Below are positions 13,978-21,107 of a stretch of DNA of 21,912 nt, piece by piece (position 1 is the first letter of the stretch; each line of letters starts with the position of its first letter). The notes below the pieces were generated by a model, which ran no database searches, was not told the origin of the DNA, and saw only the letters and a program-made list of their open reading frames with translations. The stretch lies in NCBI GenBank assembly GCA_013139435.1, contig WTAW01000177.1, positions 1 to 21,912 on the forward strand, read 5' to 3'. Made by a program: the position numbers and the translations under genes. The stretch comes from Candidatus Aminicenantota bacterium (GTDB lineage: Bacteria; Acidobacteriota; Aminicenantia; Aminicenantales; Aminicenantaceae).

Positions 13978-14352
13978 ATGTTCTTGAATCTGACAGATCT
14001 CTCGGCTGAGCCGTTACAATCCCAGATCGTCCGTCAAGTCCGAGCTAAGATTTTGGCCGGGGAATTGAAAGCAGACGGCGATCTGCCATCGATCCGGCGA
14101 CTGGCGAGAGAGCAGCACATCAGTGTGATCACAGTCCAACGGGCCTATGAAGGCCTGGAACGGGAGGGGCTTATCCATTCCAGGAGAGGGAAGGGCTTTT
14201 TTGTGTCCAAATTATCCGACCTGCAAAAGAAATCATTAGCCGTGGAGAGATTAAAGGAAAACCTCAGGTCTCCCATACGGGCAGCTCTCTCCGAGGGCTT
14301 GGATAAAGATGAGATTTATAAAATTATTGAGGCATTATTGAGAGAAAACTAG
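13978..14352 (+). CDS. GntR-family transcriptional regulator, YtrA subfamily
   Basis: 124 aa from ATG 13978, which has GAGG seven bases upstream. The longer reading from 13876 would start inside the -35 box and is rejected. Residues ~8-75 form a winged helix-turn-helix (EPLQSQIVRQVRAKILAGEL; PSIRRLAREQHISVITVQRAYEGLEREGLI; RRGKGFFV). The C-terminal part is only ~50 residues, too short for an FadR/HutC effector domain, which is the hallmark of the YtrA subgroup. It is the first gene of an operon with an ABC ATPase and membrane protein and likely represses it through the palindrome at the promoter. The inducing signal (cell-envelope stress or antibiotic in known cases) is not visible here. Confidence 0.85.
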   Translation: MFLNLTDLSAEPLQSQIVRQVRAKILAGELKADGDLPSIRRLAREQHISVITVQRAYEGLEREGLIHSRRGKGFFVSKLSDLQKKSLAVERLKENLRSPIRAALSEGLDKDEIYKIIEALLREN

Positions 14353-14379
14353 CAAACTTGAATTTAAGGGAGATCGATT

Positions 14380-15264
14380 ATGGAAAAAGCGTTTCAATAT
14401 AAAAATGTTATTAAAACCTTCCCCGAGTTTAAACTCGGTCCTTTAAATCTAGATTTAGAACCCGGAACCATGCTTGGATTTGTGGGTCCTAACGGATCCG
14501 GCAAAACAACAACTATGCAGTGCTTGGTTGGCCTTTTGAGGGCCGATTCTGGTGAGATGGAGGTTTTTGGAAATCCTAGCAATCTCAACAAACCCGCGTG
14601 GAAACTGGACATCGGCTATGTGGGAGATATCCAGGTGTTCTACGAGCGCTGGACAGGTCAGAAAAATCTCGATTTTTTATCCCAGTTCTATCCCAACTGG
14701 TCAAATGAAAGGGTTCATGAACTTGCTAAACGATTTAACCTTCCTTTGCACAAGCGAGCTAAGGATTTATCAACGGGAAATAGAGTGAAGCTTTCACTCG
14801 TAGCTGCCCTTGCTCACTCCCCCAGATTGTTGCTGCTGGATGAGCCCACTTCCGGTATTGATCCTGTCGTGCGGATTGAGGTGTTAGATGTGCTCTTTGA
14901 GATTCTGGAATCCGGGGAGAGGGCCATCTTCTATGCAACACATATCCTCCCTGAGATCAGTCGTCTGGCTGATGAGTTGGCCTTTATCGATAACGGGAAT
15001 ATCTGGCTGCGAACACCGAAAGAAGATCTTACTGAAAAGTGGCGCAAGATCACTTTTTTACTGGCGAGGAACGACATTGAACCCAAATCCACTGTCAGCC
15101 ATCAGAGGGAGGGCCATCAGCATCAGATCATAAGCACAGATTGCGAGTTTACACTTGAACACCTTCGTGAGTTGGGTGCGGAAAACATCCAGGAAAACCA
15201 TATGACCATCGAAGAGATCGCTGTTCAGATCCTCAAAGGAGGCACTAATGTGGCCACTACTTAA
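14380..15264 (+). CDS. ABC transporter ATP-binding protein (YtrB/BcrA-like)
   Basis: 294 aa. Walker A GPNGSGKTT (36-44), Q-loop Gln85, Walker B LLLLDEPTSGIDP (Asp154, Glu155) and H-loop His188 (ATHIL) are intact, so ATP hydrolysis is expected. The signature is LSTGN (130-134) instead of LSGGQ, a relaxed form seen in exporter-type ATPases of the ABC-2 group. About 80 residues follow the nucleotide-binding domain, as in YtrB/BcrA-type proteins. It starts 27 bases after the regulator and overlaps the membrane-protein gene by 17 bases. Substrate unknown; a peptide-antibiotic or envelope-stress exporter is an inference from the GntR context. Confidence 0.85.
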   Translation: MEKAFQYKNVIKTFPEFKLGPLNLDLEPGTMLGFVGPNGSGKTTTMQCLVGLLRADSGEMEVFGNPSNLNKPAWKLDIGYVGDIQVFYERWTGQKNLDFLSQFYPNWSNERVHELAKRFNLPLHKRAKDLSTGNRVKLSLVAALAHSPRLLLLDEPTSGIDPVVRIEVLDVLFEILESGERAIFYATHILPEISRLADELAFIDNGNIWLRTPKEDLTEKWRKITFLLARNDIEPKSTVSHQREGHQHQIISTDCEFTLEHLRELGAENIQENHMTIEEIAVQILKGGTNVATT

Positions 15265-15904
15265 AGCTGAGATCTTTTATAACAAAGCCATTTTTATAAC
15301 TCTCTATAGCATCATTGTTCCGGCTGCTGCCTTGAACGCGATCTTGGGGGGATTGGAGGAGCATGTCAGTCGACTTATGCTTGTTTCTGTGGGATTGCTG
15401 GGTATTGTCATCGGCACTGAAGAGATAAAGACAAAAAGGATCCGTTTGTCGGTTCAGCTGCCGATTTCCATTCGACAGAATGGAATCATGCGCTTTCCCG
15501 TGTTCTTCATGTACTGGATGAGCTTGATGGTTGTGCTCTGGATCAGTTCTCTGATCAGCCGACAGGGGAGTCTGAGCCTCGATTATCTCTGGTTTATACT
15601 GGTTAAAACCGCATTGATCCTGGTTGTAGTCTCATGCATGGGCATCGGCCAAGATGTGCCCTTCTGTTTTATCCAGAGAGCTCCAGGCGATATTTTGAGA
15701 GTATTGGCCAAATTGTGTGCGGTTGGCGCATCTTTTTTGTATTTTTTCTCGACGCCATTCGAGGATTGGCCGCCTCCTGTGACTGACGCACTGGCCAATA
15801 TCTTTATCACCCCTGCAGGAGCTTTAGGATTGCTTTTTTTAGGTTTTGGGCTAGCCGTATTTAGCGTTATTGTGTTTGAACGCCGAAGATCTTACTTTGA
15901 ATAG
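15248..15904 (+). CDS. ABC-2-type membrane protein, partner of the upstream ATPase
   Basis: 218 aa with about six hydrophobic segments (roughly residues 12-30, 40-55, 80-100, 112-132, 150-170, 190-210), the size of a half permease. A very good ribosome-binding site (AAAGGAGG) lies inside the end of the ATPase gene, and the 17-base overlap implies translational coupling. There is no recognisable substrate motif. The end runs 12 bases short of the convergent LOG-family stop codon. Confidence 0.75.
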   Translation: MWPLLKAEIFYNKAIFITLYSIIVPAAALNAILGGLEEHVSRLMLVSVGLLGIVIGTEEIKTKRIRLSVQLPISIRQNGIMRFPVFFMYWMSLMVVLWISSLISRQGSLSLDYLWFILVKTALILVVVSCMGIGQDVPFCFIQRAPGDILRVLAKLCAVGASFLYFFSTPFEDWPPPVTDALANIFITPAGALGLLFLGFGLAVFSVIVFERRRSYFE

Positions 15905-15916
15905 GGGCGTTTGCCG

Positions 15917-16390
15917 TTAGCGGATGAGCGGGAAGAAATCCTCTAAGGCTTTGTCCACAGCTTGTTCGGCTGTTTCCACTGAAATCACACCTTCGATATT
16001 CCAGGTTCCGATGCCGAAGATCTTTTTTTCGTGGACACACCCGTAGGCGATCTCACTGAGAGTTCCGTATTCGCCGTCGATGGCGATGAGGACATCGGAG
16101 TTCATAACCACAAGAGAGTTCCGGGAGTATCCCATCCCTGTGGCAATGGGGATATCGATATAGCGGTTGGCATCTTTAGGGGAATTACCAGGGAGTATTC
16201 CCACACTCACGCCCCCGGCTTTTTTGACTCCGCGGGCTGCTGCTTCCATGACTCCGCCGAGGCCCCCACACACGAGGATGGCGCCCTTTTCCGCGATGAG
16301 TTGCCCGACTTCGAAAGCGATCTTCCGGAATTTATCTTCGGGCTTTGCTCCTCCTATGACTCCGATCCTGATTTTTTTTCTCAATTCCAT
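15917..16390 (-). CDS. LOG/TIGR00725-family nucleotide-binding protein
   Basis: 157 aa from ATG 16390. The Rossmann-type fold shows IRIGVIGG at the start, GAILVCGGLGGVMEAAARG (~35-53), a GMGYSRNSLVVMNSDVLIAI segment and IDGEYGTLSEIAYG, which matches the PGGxGTxxE motif of the LOG (Lonely Guy) superfamily with Asp-Gly-Glu-Tyr in place of Pro-Gly-Gly. This variant and the length fit TIGR00725 proteins rather than true cytokinin-type phosphoribohydrolases. The longer reading to 16573 adds residues with no family match and would include the promoter region, so it is rejected. Exact activity unknown; a nucleotide-derived ligand is likely. Confidence 0.8.
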   Translation of the reverse strand: MELRKKIRIGVIGGAKPEDKFRKIAFEVGQLIAEKGAILVCGGLGGVMEAAARGVKKAGGVSVGILPGNSPKDANRYIDIPIATGMGYSRNSLVVMNSDVLIAIDGEYGTLSEIAYGCVHEKKIFGIGTWNIEGVISVETAEQAVDKALEDFFPLIR

Positions 16391-16442
16391 CGGTCCACGT
16401 TCCTCTTTACGAATTTCGGATAATATATCAAAAAACGAAAAA

Positions 16443-16471
16443 ATTATAAATAAGCTACAAGTCTTTGTAGG
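16443..16471 (-). promoter_or_regulatory. Possible promoter of the LOG-family gene
   Basis: On the minus strand a perfect TATAAT (16448-16443) has a weak -35 (CCTACA) 17 bases upstream. An inverted repeat, CTACAA-GTCT-TTGTAG (16455-16470), overlaps the spacer and -35 box and could be an operator. Confidence 0.4.
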
Positions 16472-16569
16472 TATCCCTAAATCCGTGATGGCACAGTCAC
16501 TAGTCAGCGTTATTAAGTGATCAGATTGTGTGATGGAAAAAACCGTGAGAAGGGCTGGACGGGCATGGT

Positions 16570-16590
16570 ACATCTCCCGTGGGGAGATGT
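16570..16590. repeat. Perfect hairpin, 9-bp arms
   Basis: ACATCTCCC and GGGAGATGT flank a 3-base loop. No T-run follows on either strand, so a terminator is unlikely. It lies in the 456-base gap between the LOG gene (ends 16390) and the sulfatase-fold gene (from 16847), which has no convincing gene but holds this hairpin and the longer palindrome at 16641-16689. Confidence 0.6.
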
Positions 16591-16640
16591 GAGGGAAGCC
16601 TCCACGTCCGAGTATATAAAAATAGGTCTCGCTCTTTATT

Positions 16641-16689
16641 ATGTAGGGTCAGTTCCCCGAACGGACCATTTGGGAAACGGTCCCTACAT
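16641..16689. repeat. 49-bp imperfect palindrome, REP/MITE-like
   Basis: The ends ATGTAGGG and CCCTACAT are exact inverses, and the inside is partly self-complementary (for example GTTCCCC against GGGAAAC with a mismatch). Palindromes bounded by TGTAGGG/CCCTACA are a common look for dispersed repetitive elements in environmental bacteria. With one copy in the window its mobility cannot be shown. Confidence 0.5.
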
Positions 16690-16846
16690 TTGAAATGGGG
16701 AGAATCCCTCTGTTGTCCCGCTGCTGGATTTCGAAATCACCAATTGGGGCATTCGATACGGCATTCATCATGGATTTGGAAAGGCTTCTCTGTTGAATCA
16801 AATGGATAATTCGATTACAATTCCGCGTGGAGTTTCAGATCTGCAC

Positions 16847-18850
16847 ATGAGAAAAAAAACCTCTCTTTTTCCTGCTCTTAATGTTAGCCCTGTCCGTGTC
16901 CTCAACCTTATCCTTATGTTTATTCTTATCCTTGCAATTGTGGATTGCAAACAGGAGCGAGCTTCCGAATTTGAGGTCTACAGGCTGATCGACCATCTCA
17001 ATTCGGGGAATGTCCTTCTGTCTCCGTACAAAAACTTTTCTGGTTCGGATCAAGAATTCAGAGCGGGATTCCCTGCCAAGTCGTTTCCCCTCCAGGACCT
17101 GGGTGTCGACAAAAATCCCTTCACCCTCAAACGGAAGCTCAAACTGGGTGGCAGAGATATGAACGTGATCATCTCTCCGCCCGAGAGTCAGTATGGATTT
17201 GACATCGATCTAGGCGAAGGCTCCATCCTGGATTTCGGCATCGGCATTGTCAGAGAATACGATTCTGAGGAGATGACCAAGGGCTCTAGCGAGGAAAAGG
17301 GTGTCAATTTTACGGTTGTTCTGGAGGCAGAGGGAAGAAAACGAACTGTCTTCCAACACTATCTCCCGCCTCCACCCATTGAGGACAGGGAAACAGTCTC
17401 ATTTTTGAGACACCGCTTGGATCTGCCCCGGGCCGAAAACATCCGGTTATCCCTCATCACAGAGGGCAACGCCGAGAACATGGCCTTCTGGTACAATCCC
17501 GTGCTCTTCCAAAAAGGGAAGAACAGTGTCAATGTCATCCTTATCTCTGTGGATACCTTAAGGGCTGATCATTTGGGATGTTATGGCTACGAGAGGGAGA
17601 CCAGCCCGAATATCGATTCTTTGGCCAATGATAGTGTGTTGTTTTCGAATGTTTATGCCTCCTCTCCATGGACCCTCCCTTCCCATGTTTCGATGTTGAC
17701 ATCCCTTCATGGCGTCCATCATCAGGTTTATCATGATGATGAGAGGATGGATCCCGCTATCCTCACGCTTGCCGATCTCTTGAGACAGGATCATTTCTTC
17801 TGTACCGCTTTTACGGGCGGTGGATTCGTGAGTTCGGTGTATGGTTTCTCGAAGGGATTCGACATGTATCAGGAGGGCGGTGGAGGAGTCCATCGTCAGG
17901 ACGCCGCCGAGTATTTGAACAGGCTTGTTGCCGAATGGCTGGACACACACAGCAGGGATAAGAACTTTTTTCTTTTCGTCCATACTTACCAGCCCCATGA
18001 TCCCTATGCCTGTCCTGAACCCTACAAAGACATGTTCTTGTCCGAGGACGCAAAATGGAGTCACATCAATTTGATGGGACATCTGGGCGGAAGATCCAAT
18101 CTGTTCAAGCCGCTGCCCGAGGGAGAGCGCCAAAATATCGTGGACCTCTACGATGGAGAAGTGCGCTACACGGATGAGGCGCTCATCGGGCCACTCATTC
18201 GAAAACTCAAACAACTGGATCTCTATGACAGGACCCTGATCGTGTTTACCAGTGATCACGGTGAGGAATTCTACGATCACCAAAGCTGGGGACACGGTCA
18301 CCAGCTCTATGATGAATCTCTGAAGGTCCCGCTTTTAGTAAAATTTCCGGGATCCAGATCCCGTGGCACCCAGATATCCAACATCGTGTCCCTTGTAGAT
18401 GTGATGCCCACGATCCTGGAAGAACTCAGGATCGATATATCAGAACTGCCGCACGATGGGAAGAGCCTTTTTCCAGCCATGGAGGGGAAGGACAAAGAAG
18501 ATAGATCCTTTTGGGCCGATATCGGTGACAATGTCCTCAACTCTCACGTGCCGCAAAAGATCTCCACGAACAGCGGGACAGAAAAATTCATCCTCAACAA
18601 GAAATATACAGAGGAGGATCTGTCCTTCTTCCGCTACCCACCGCCCGAAACAGGACCTGTAGAGCTCTATGAATTGGCGGATGACCCCCAGGAAAAGCGC
18701 AACATCGCAGATAGAAGAGCCACACTCGTCAATCAGTTGATCCGCACGATCGACGATTTGTACAGCCAAGCCAGGAAGAGAAATTCTCTGAAGCCAGAGA
18801 TCGATGAAGACTTGAAAGAGCAACTTAGGGCTCTGGGCTATATCAAATGA
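16847..18850 (+). CDS. Membrane-anchored sulfatase-fold protein (alkaline phosphatase superfamily) with Thr nucleophile
   Basis: 667 aa from ATG 16847; starts at ATG 16802 or TTG 16793 are possible and none has a clear ribosome-binding site. Residues ~15-34 form a signal or anchor segment ending in IVDC (Cys34); Asp before Cys is atypical for a lipobox, so a plain membrane anchor is equally likely. After ~180 residues without a recognised domain comes the catalytic domain: metal-binding ISVDTLRADH (Asp236), SPWTLPSH (Thr276), and SDHGEEF (Asp470-His471). The C/S-x-P-x-R motif needed for formylglycine is absent. Thr at the nucleophile position, in a WTxPSH setting, is the pattern of phosphoethanolamine/phosphoglycerol transferase and related phosphodiesterase members. 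The protein probably acts on a surface glycan or lipid outside the cytoplasm; the nearby glycosyltransferases support this weakly. Confidence 0.75.
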   Translation: MRKKTSLFPALNVSPVRVLNLILMFILILAIVDCKQERASEFEVYRLIDHLNSGNVLLSPYKNFSGSDQEFRAGFPAKSFPLQDLGVDKNPFTLKRKLKLGGRDMNVIISPPESQYGFDIDLGEGSILDFGIGIVREYDSEEMTKGSSEEKGVNFTVVLEAEGRKRTVFQHYLPPPPIEDRETVSFLRHRLDLPRAENIRLSLITEGNAENMAFWYNPVLFQKGKNSVNVILISVDTLRADHLGCYGYERETSPNIDSLANDSVLFSNVYASSPWTLPSHVSMLTSLHGVHHQVYHDDERMDPAILTLADLLRQDHFFCTAFTGGGFVSSVYGFSKGFDMYQEGGGGVHRQDAAEYLNRLVAEWLDTHSRDKNFFLFVHTYQPHDPYACPEPYKDMFLSEDAKWSHINLMGHLGGRSNLFKPLPEGERQNIVDLYDGEVRYTDEALIGPLIRKLKQLDLYDRTLIVFTSDHGEEFYDHQSWGHGHQLYDESLKVPLLVKFPGSRSRGTQISNIVSLVDVMPTILEELRIDISELPHDGKSLFPAMEGKDKEDRSFWADIGDNVLNSHVPQKISTNSGTEKFILNKKYTEEDLSFFRYPPPETGPVELYELADDPQEKRNIADRRATLVNQLIRTIDDLYSQARKRNSLKPEIDEDLKEQLRALGYIK

Positions 18851-18931
18851 TGGAAGGATTGAATGGGAGGGTCTCGCTCCTACCGTTCCTGTCATTACAT
18901 CTCTTGATTTCGTGCCTCAGAAATAGAGAGG

Positions 18932-18961
18932 CTTACAATAACCAGATTAGGGTATCATAAT
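18932..18961 (+). promoter_or_regulatory. Weak promoter candidate before the 73-aa gene
   Basis: CTTACA (4 of 6) and CATAAT (5 of 6, 18956-18961) are separated by 18 bases. A perfect inverted repeat AGTGAA-TT-TTCACT lies downstream at 18985-18998, between this promoter and the ATG at 19022, and could be an operator. Confidence 0.35.
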
Positions 18962-18984
18962 TACTCCGGGATTTGATAAAATAA

Positions 18985-18998
18985 AGTGAATTTTCACT
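18985..18998 (+). promoter_or_regulatory. 14-bp perfect inverted repeat upstream of the glycan locus
   Basis: AGTGAA and TTCACT with two central T bases, 24 bases before the ATG at 19022. Its position in the leader suggests a regulator-binding site; no regulator is encoded nearby. Confidence 0.4.
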
Positions 18999-19021
18999 CT
19001 GATTGAGAAAGGGAAAGACCA

Positions 19022-19243
19022 ATGTCTGATTTTTTAGAGATCAAAAGCATGAAGGAAAAAGACCAAAAAAAGATTATGGCGGAGATCGCCAAGAGGATCG
19101 AAGAAAAGAAAAAGAATGGAGTTTTCACAGAGAAGGAAATTCGAGAGATCGAAAAGATGGAACTCAATCCTCTGCCCGATATTCTGGATGTCCAGAGCGT
19201 TTACGAAAGCTTTCTGTATGGGAAAGACCACCCAAAAAAATAA
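19022..19243 (+). CDS. Small charged hypothetical protein (73 aa)
   Basis: 73 aa, nearly all helix-forming and highly charged (EKDQKKIMAEIAKRIEEKKKNG), with a second half LNPLPDILDVQSVYESFLYG. No family recognised. The ATG has a purine-rich GGGAAAG site 7 bases upstream and is on the same strand, just before the coiled-coil and glycosyltransferase genes, with 47 bases to the next start. It could be a small adaptor for the glycan-assembly proteins; that is a guess from position. Codon use looks like its neighbours. Confidence 0.6.
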   Translation: MSDFLEIKSMKEKDQKKIMAEIAKRIEEKKKNGVFTEKEIREIEKMELNPLPDILDVQSVYESFLYGKDHPKK

Positions 19244-19252
19244 ATAAACCAC

Positions 19253-19270
19253 TGAATAATCCAGGTTAAG
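19253..19270 (+). promoter_or_regulatory. TGAATAAT-CCAGG-TTAAG motif upstream of the coiled-coil gene
   Basis: Third sense-oriented occurrence of a motif TGAATAnTyCAGG that also lies before the operon at 3033 (2998-3010, followed by CTAAG) and before truA (minus strand, inside the 22-bp repeat). It sits 20 bases before the ATG at 19291. Confidence 0.4.
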
Positions 19271-19290
19271 TGTCAGAGAAGGAGAGTATC

Positions 19291-19932
19291 ATGACTGACG
19301 AAAAAAAACAGGAAAAAACATCTGAGGGTGAACAGAATATAAAGATCGATTATGAAAACATCGATGTGGCGGATATCATGGATCAGATCAAGACAAAGAT
19401 AGCTGCCCAGCCGAAAAAAGAACCGGAACTCCCTCTTGTTGAATCAAACTATATCCCCTATGCCGCAGCCCCTCCAGGGTTGCCCCCAGAGGCTCCGAGT
19501 GCGAAGTCGAAGATCAAAGCCCTTTTGCTCAAGATCATGAAGCCCTTCTCACCTTTGATCAGGCTTTTGGTTCTTCCCGTTTCCCATGAGCTTGCCGAGA
19601 CGGTCAAAACGCTCGACTTAACGAATAAAAAATTGGACTATCTGAGTGAAAAATTGCACCACGATCTTTTCCAGCTGAACGAATCCCTGAACAGCAGGAT
19701 CGAGGTCGTAGACAAGTCTATGAACAAACGGCTCGATCTTGCGTTTGATGATATCGGAAGAATCAAGGAATACACCAAACTCTTGCACAGCCTGTCGCAC
19801 AATGTTGTTGTGGAGATGACCAAGCTGAAGATCGAGGAGGAGAATCTCAAGATCAAAGCAAGGATCCTGGAAAAGGATTTTGAATTCTTGGGGAGAAGGG
19901 AAAAAGCTCTGGAGGATCAAGTTCTCAAATGA
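19291..19932 (+). CDS. Coiled-coil protein of a surface-glycan locus
   Basis: 213 aa from ATG 19291, chosen because AAGGAG lies 7 bases upstream; a GTG at 19270 is in frame but lacks this. The N-terminal third is acidic/Lys-rich with a DYENIDVADIMDQIK segment, followed by a Pro-rich linker (~50-70) and a helix (SKIKALLLKIMKPFSPLIRL). Residues ~95-213 form a long heptad-like coiled coil (LDLTNKKLDYLSEKL...LNESLNSRIEVVDKSMNKRLDLAFDDI). No catalytic motif. Such proteins are frequently found next to glycosyl- and methyltransferases in polysaccharide loci. The stop overlaps the next glycosyltransferase start (ATGA), so the two are co-translated. Role unknown; scaffold or chain-length control is conjecture. 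Confidence 0.65.
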   Translation: MTDEKKQEKTSEGEQNIKIDYENIDVADIMDQIKTKIAAQPKKEPELPLVESNYIPYAAAPPGLPPEAPSAKSKIKALLLKIMKPFSPLIRLLVLPVSHELAETVKTLDLTNKKLDYLSEKLHHDLFQLNESLNSRIEVVDKSMNKRLDLAFDDIGRIKEYTKLLHSLSHNVVVEMTKLKIEEENLKIKARILEKDFEFLGRREKALEDQVLK

Positions 19933-21107
19933 AAGTCGCTTTTGTCGTCCAGAGATACGGTCTAGAGATAAGCGGAGGTGCTGAACTCCACTGCCGCTGG
20001 GTGACCGAACACATGCAAAAATACTGGGATGTCCAGGTTTTGACAACTCGAGCCTTTGATTACATCACCTGGAAGGATCACTATCCCAAGGGCGATGACC
20101 TTGTCAACAATGTTCCGGTCAAGAGGTTCTCGGTGACGAAGCCCAGGAATCCAGAGAGGTTCGGCCGCCTTCAAAACTATATTCTCACAAATGAACATCG
20201 CAAAGAGGATGAGATGAAATGGCTGGATGAAGAGGGTCCTTTATCGCCATCACTCATTCGCTATATCGATGAGCATAAAAACGATTTTGATTATTTTGTC
20301 TTCTTTAGTTATCGTTACTACCACTCCTATTGGGGGATCAACACCGTTCCGGAAAAGAGCATCCTGGTTCCCACAGCCGAGAACGACCCAGTCGTTCACC
20401 TCAGGATCTTTAAAGACCTGTTTAGAAAGCCTCAAGCGTTTATTTACAACTCCGTGGAGGAACGGAAGATGATAAACCGGGTGTCCATGAACGACCACGT
20501 CTTGGGAGAAGTCGTGGGTGTGGGCACGGTGGTTCCTTCCGAGGTCTTTGTGGACGATTTCCGTCAAAAATATGACATCAAAAGTGATTATCTCATCTAT
20601 ATCGGGAGGATCGACAAGAACAAGGGATGTGCTGAGCTCTTTGAGTTTTTCCTCCGCTTCAAAAAGGAAACGGGCTCGGACATCAAACTTGTCCTAGTGG
20701 GGAGCACTCTCCTGAAGATCCCTTCTCATCCCGATATCCGGTACCTGGGTTTTTTATCTGAAGAGGAAAAGTTCTCAGCCTTAGCAGGCTCTCTCGCTAT
20801 GATTATGCCTTCCTTTTACGAGAGCCTGTCCATGGTCACACTCGAGGCTTGGGCGAAAAGAAAGCCCGTTTTGGCGAATGCGCGCTGTGAGGTTCTCAAG
20901 GGCCAGTGTTTGCGGAGCAACGCCGGTCTTTTTTATGAAGATCAGGACGAATTCTCAGAGGCCTTAAACCTTCTTCTCTCCTCTCCACAACTTACAGATG
21001 CTATGGGTAAGAACGGAGAATTATATTTCAACCAGAATTACACGTGGGAAGTGATCGAAAATAAGTATTTATCGGTCGTTGACCAGCTGGAAAAGAGAAA
21101 AGAATGA
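19929..21107 (+). CDS. GT4-family glycosyltransferase
   Basis: 392 aa, GT-B fold. The N-terminal domain begins MKVAFVVQRYG...ISGGAELHCRWVTEHM, the acceptor-side GGAE motif of GT4 enzymes. The C-terminal donor domain has YIGRIDKNKGC (~218-228) and the E-x7-E motif in FYESLSMVTLEAW, which contacts the nucleotide-sugar. It is a retaining transferase of unknown sugar specificity. Both ends overlap neighbours by ATGA junctions, so it is co-translated with the coiled-coil protein and the following glycosyltransferase. No membrane segment is seen, so it should act at the cytoplasmic face. Confidence 0.85.
   Translation: MKVAFVVQRYGLEISGGAELHCRWVTEHMQKYWDVQVLTTRAFDYITWKDHYPKGDDLVNNVPVKRFSVTKPRNPERFGRLQNYILTNEHRKEDEMKWLDEEGPLSPSLIRYIDEHKNDFDYFVFFSYRYYHSYWGINTVPEKSILVPTAENDPVVHLRIFKDLFRKPQAFIYNSVEERKMINRVSMNDHVLGEVVGVGTVVPSEVFVDDFRQKYDIKSDYLIYIGRIDKNKGCAELFEFFLRFKKETGSDIKLVLVGSTLLKIPSHPDIRYLGFLSEEEKFSALAGSLAMIMPSFYESLSMVTLEAWAKRKPVLANARCEVLKGQCLRSNAGLFYEDQDEFSEALNLLLSSPQLTDAMGKNGELYFNQNYTWEVIENKYLSVVDQLEKRKE

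Noticed and set aside
17558..18301. Minus-strand open frame of 247 codons inside the sulfatase-fold gene
   Set aside because: Antisense to conserved catalytic motifs; no own features.
16625..18879. Shared 10-mer GGTCTCGCTC on both sides of the sulfatase-fold gene
   Set aside because: Too short to separate from chance, and the flanking sequences do not match further.
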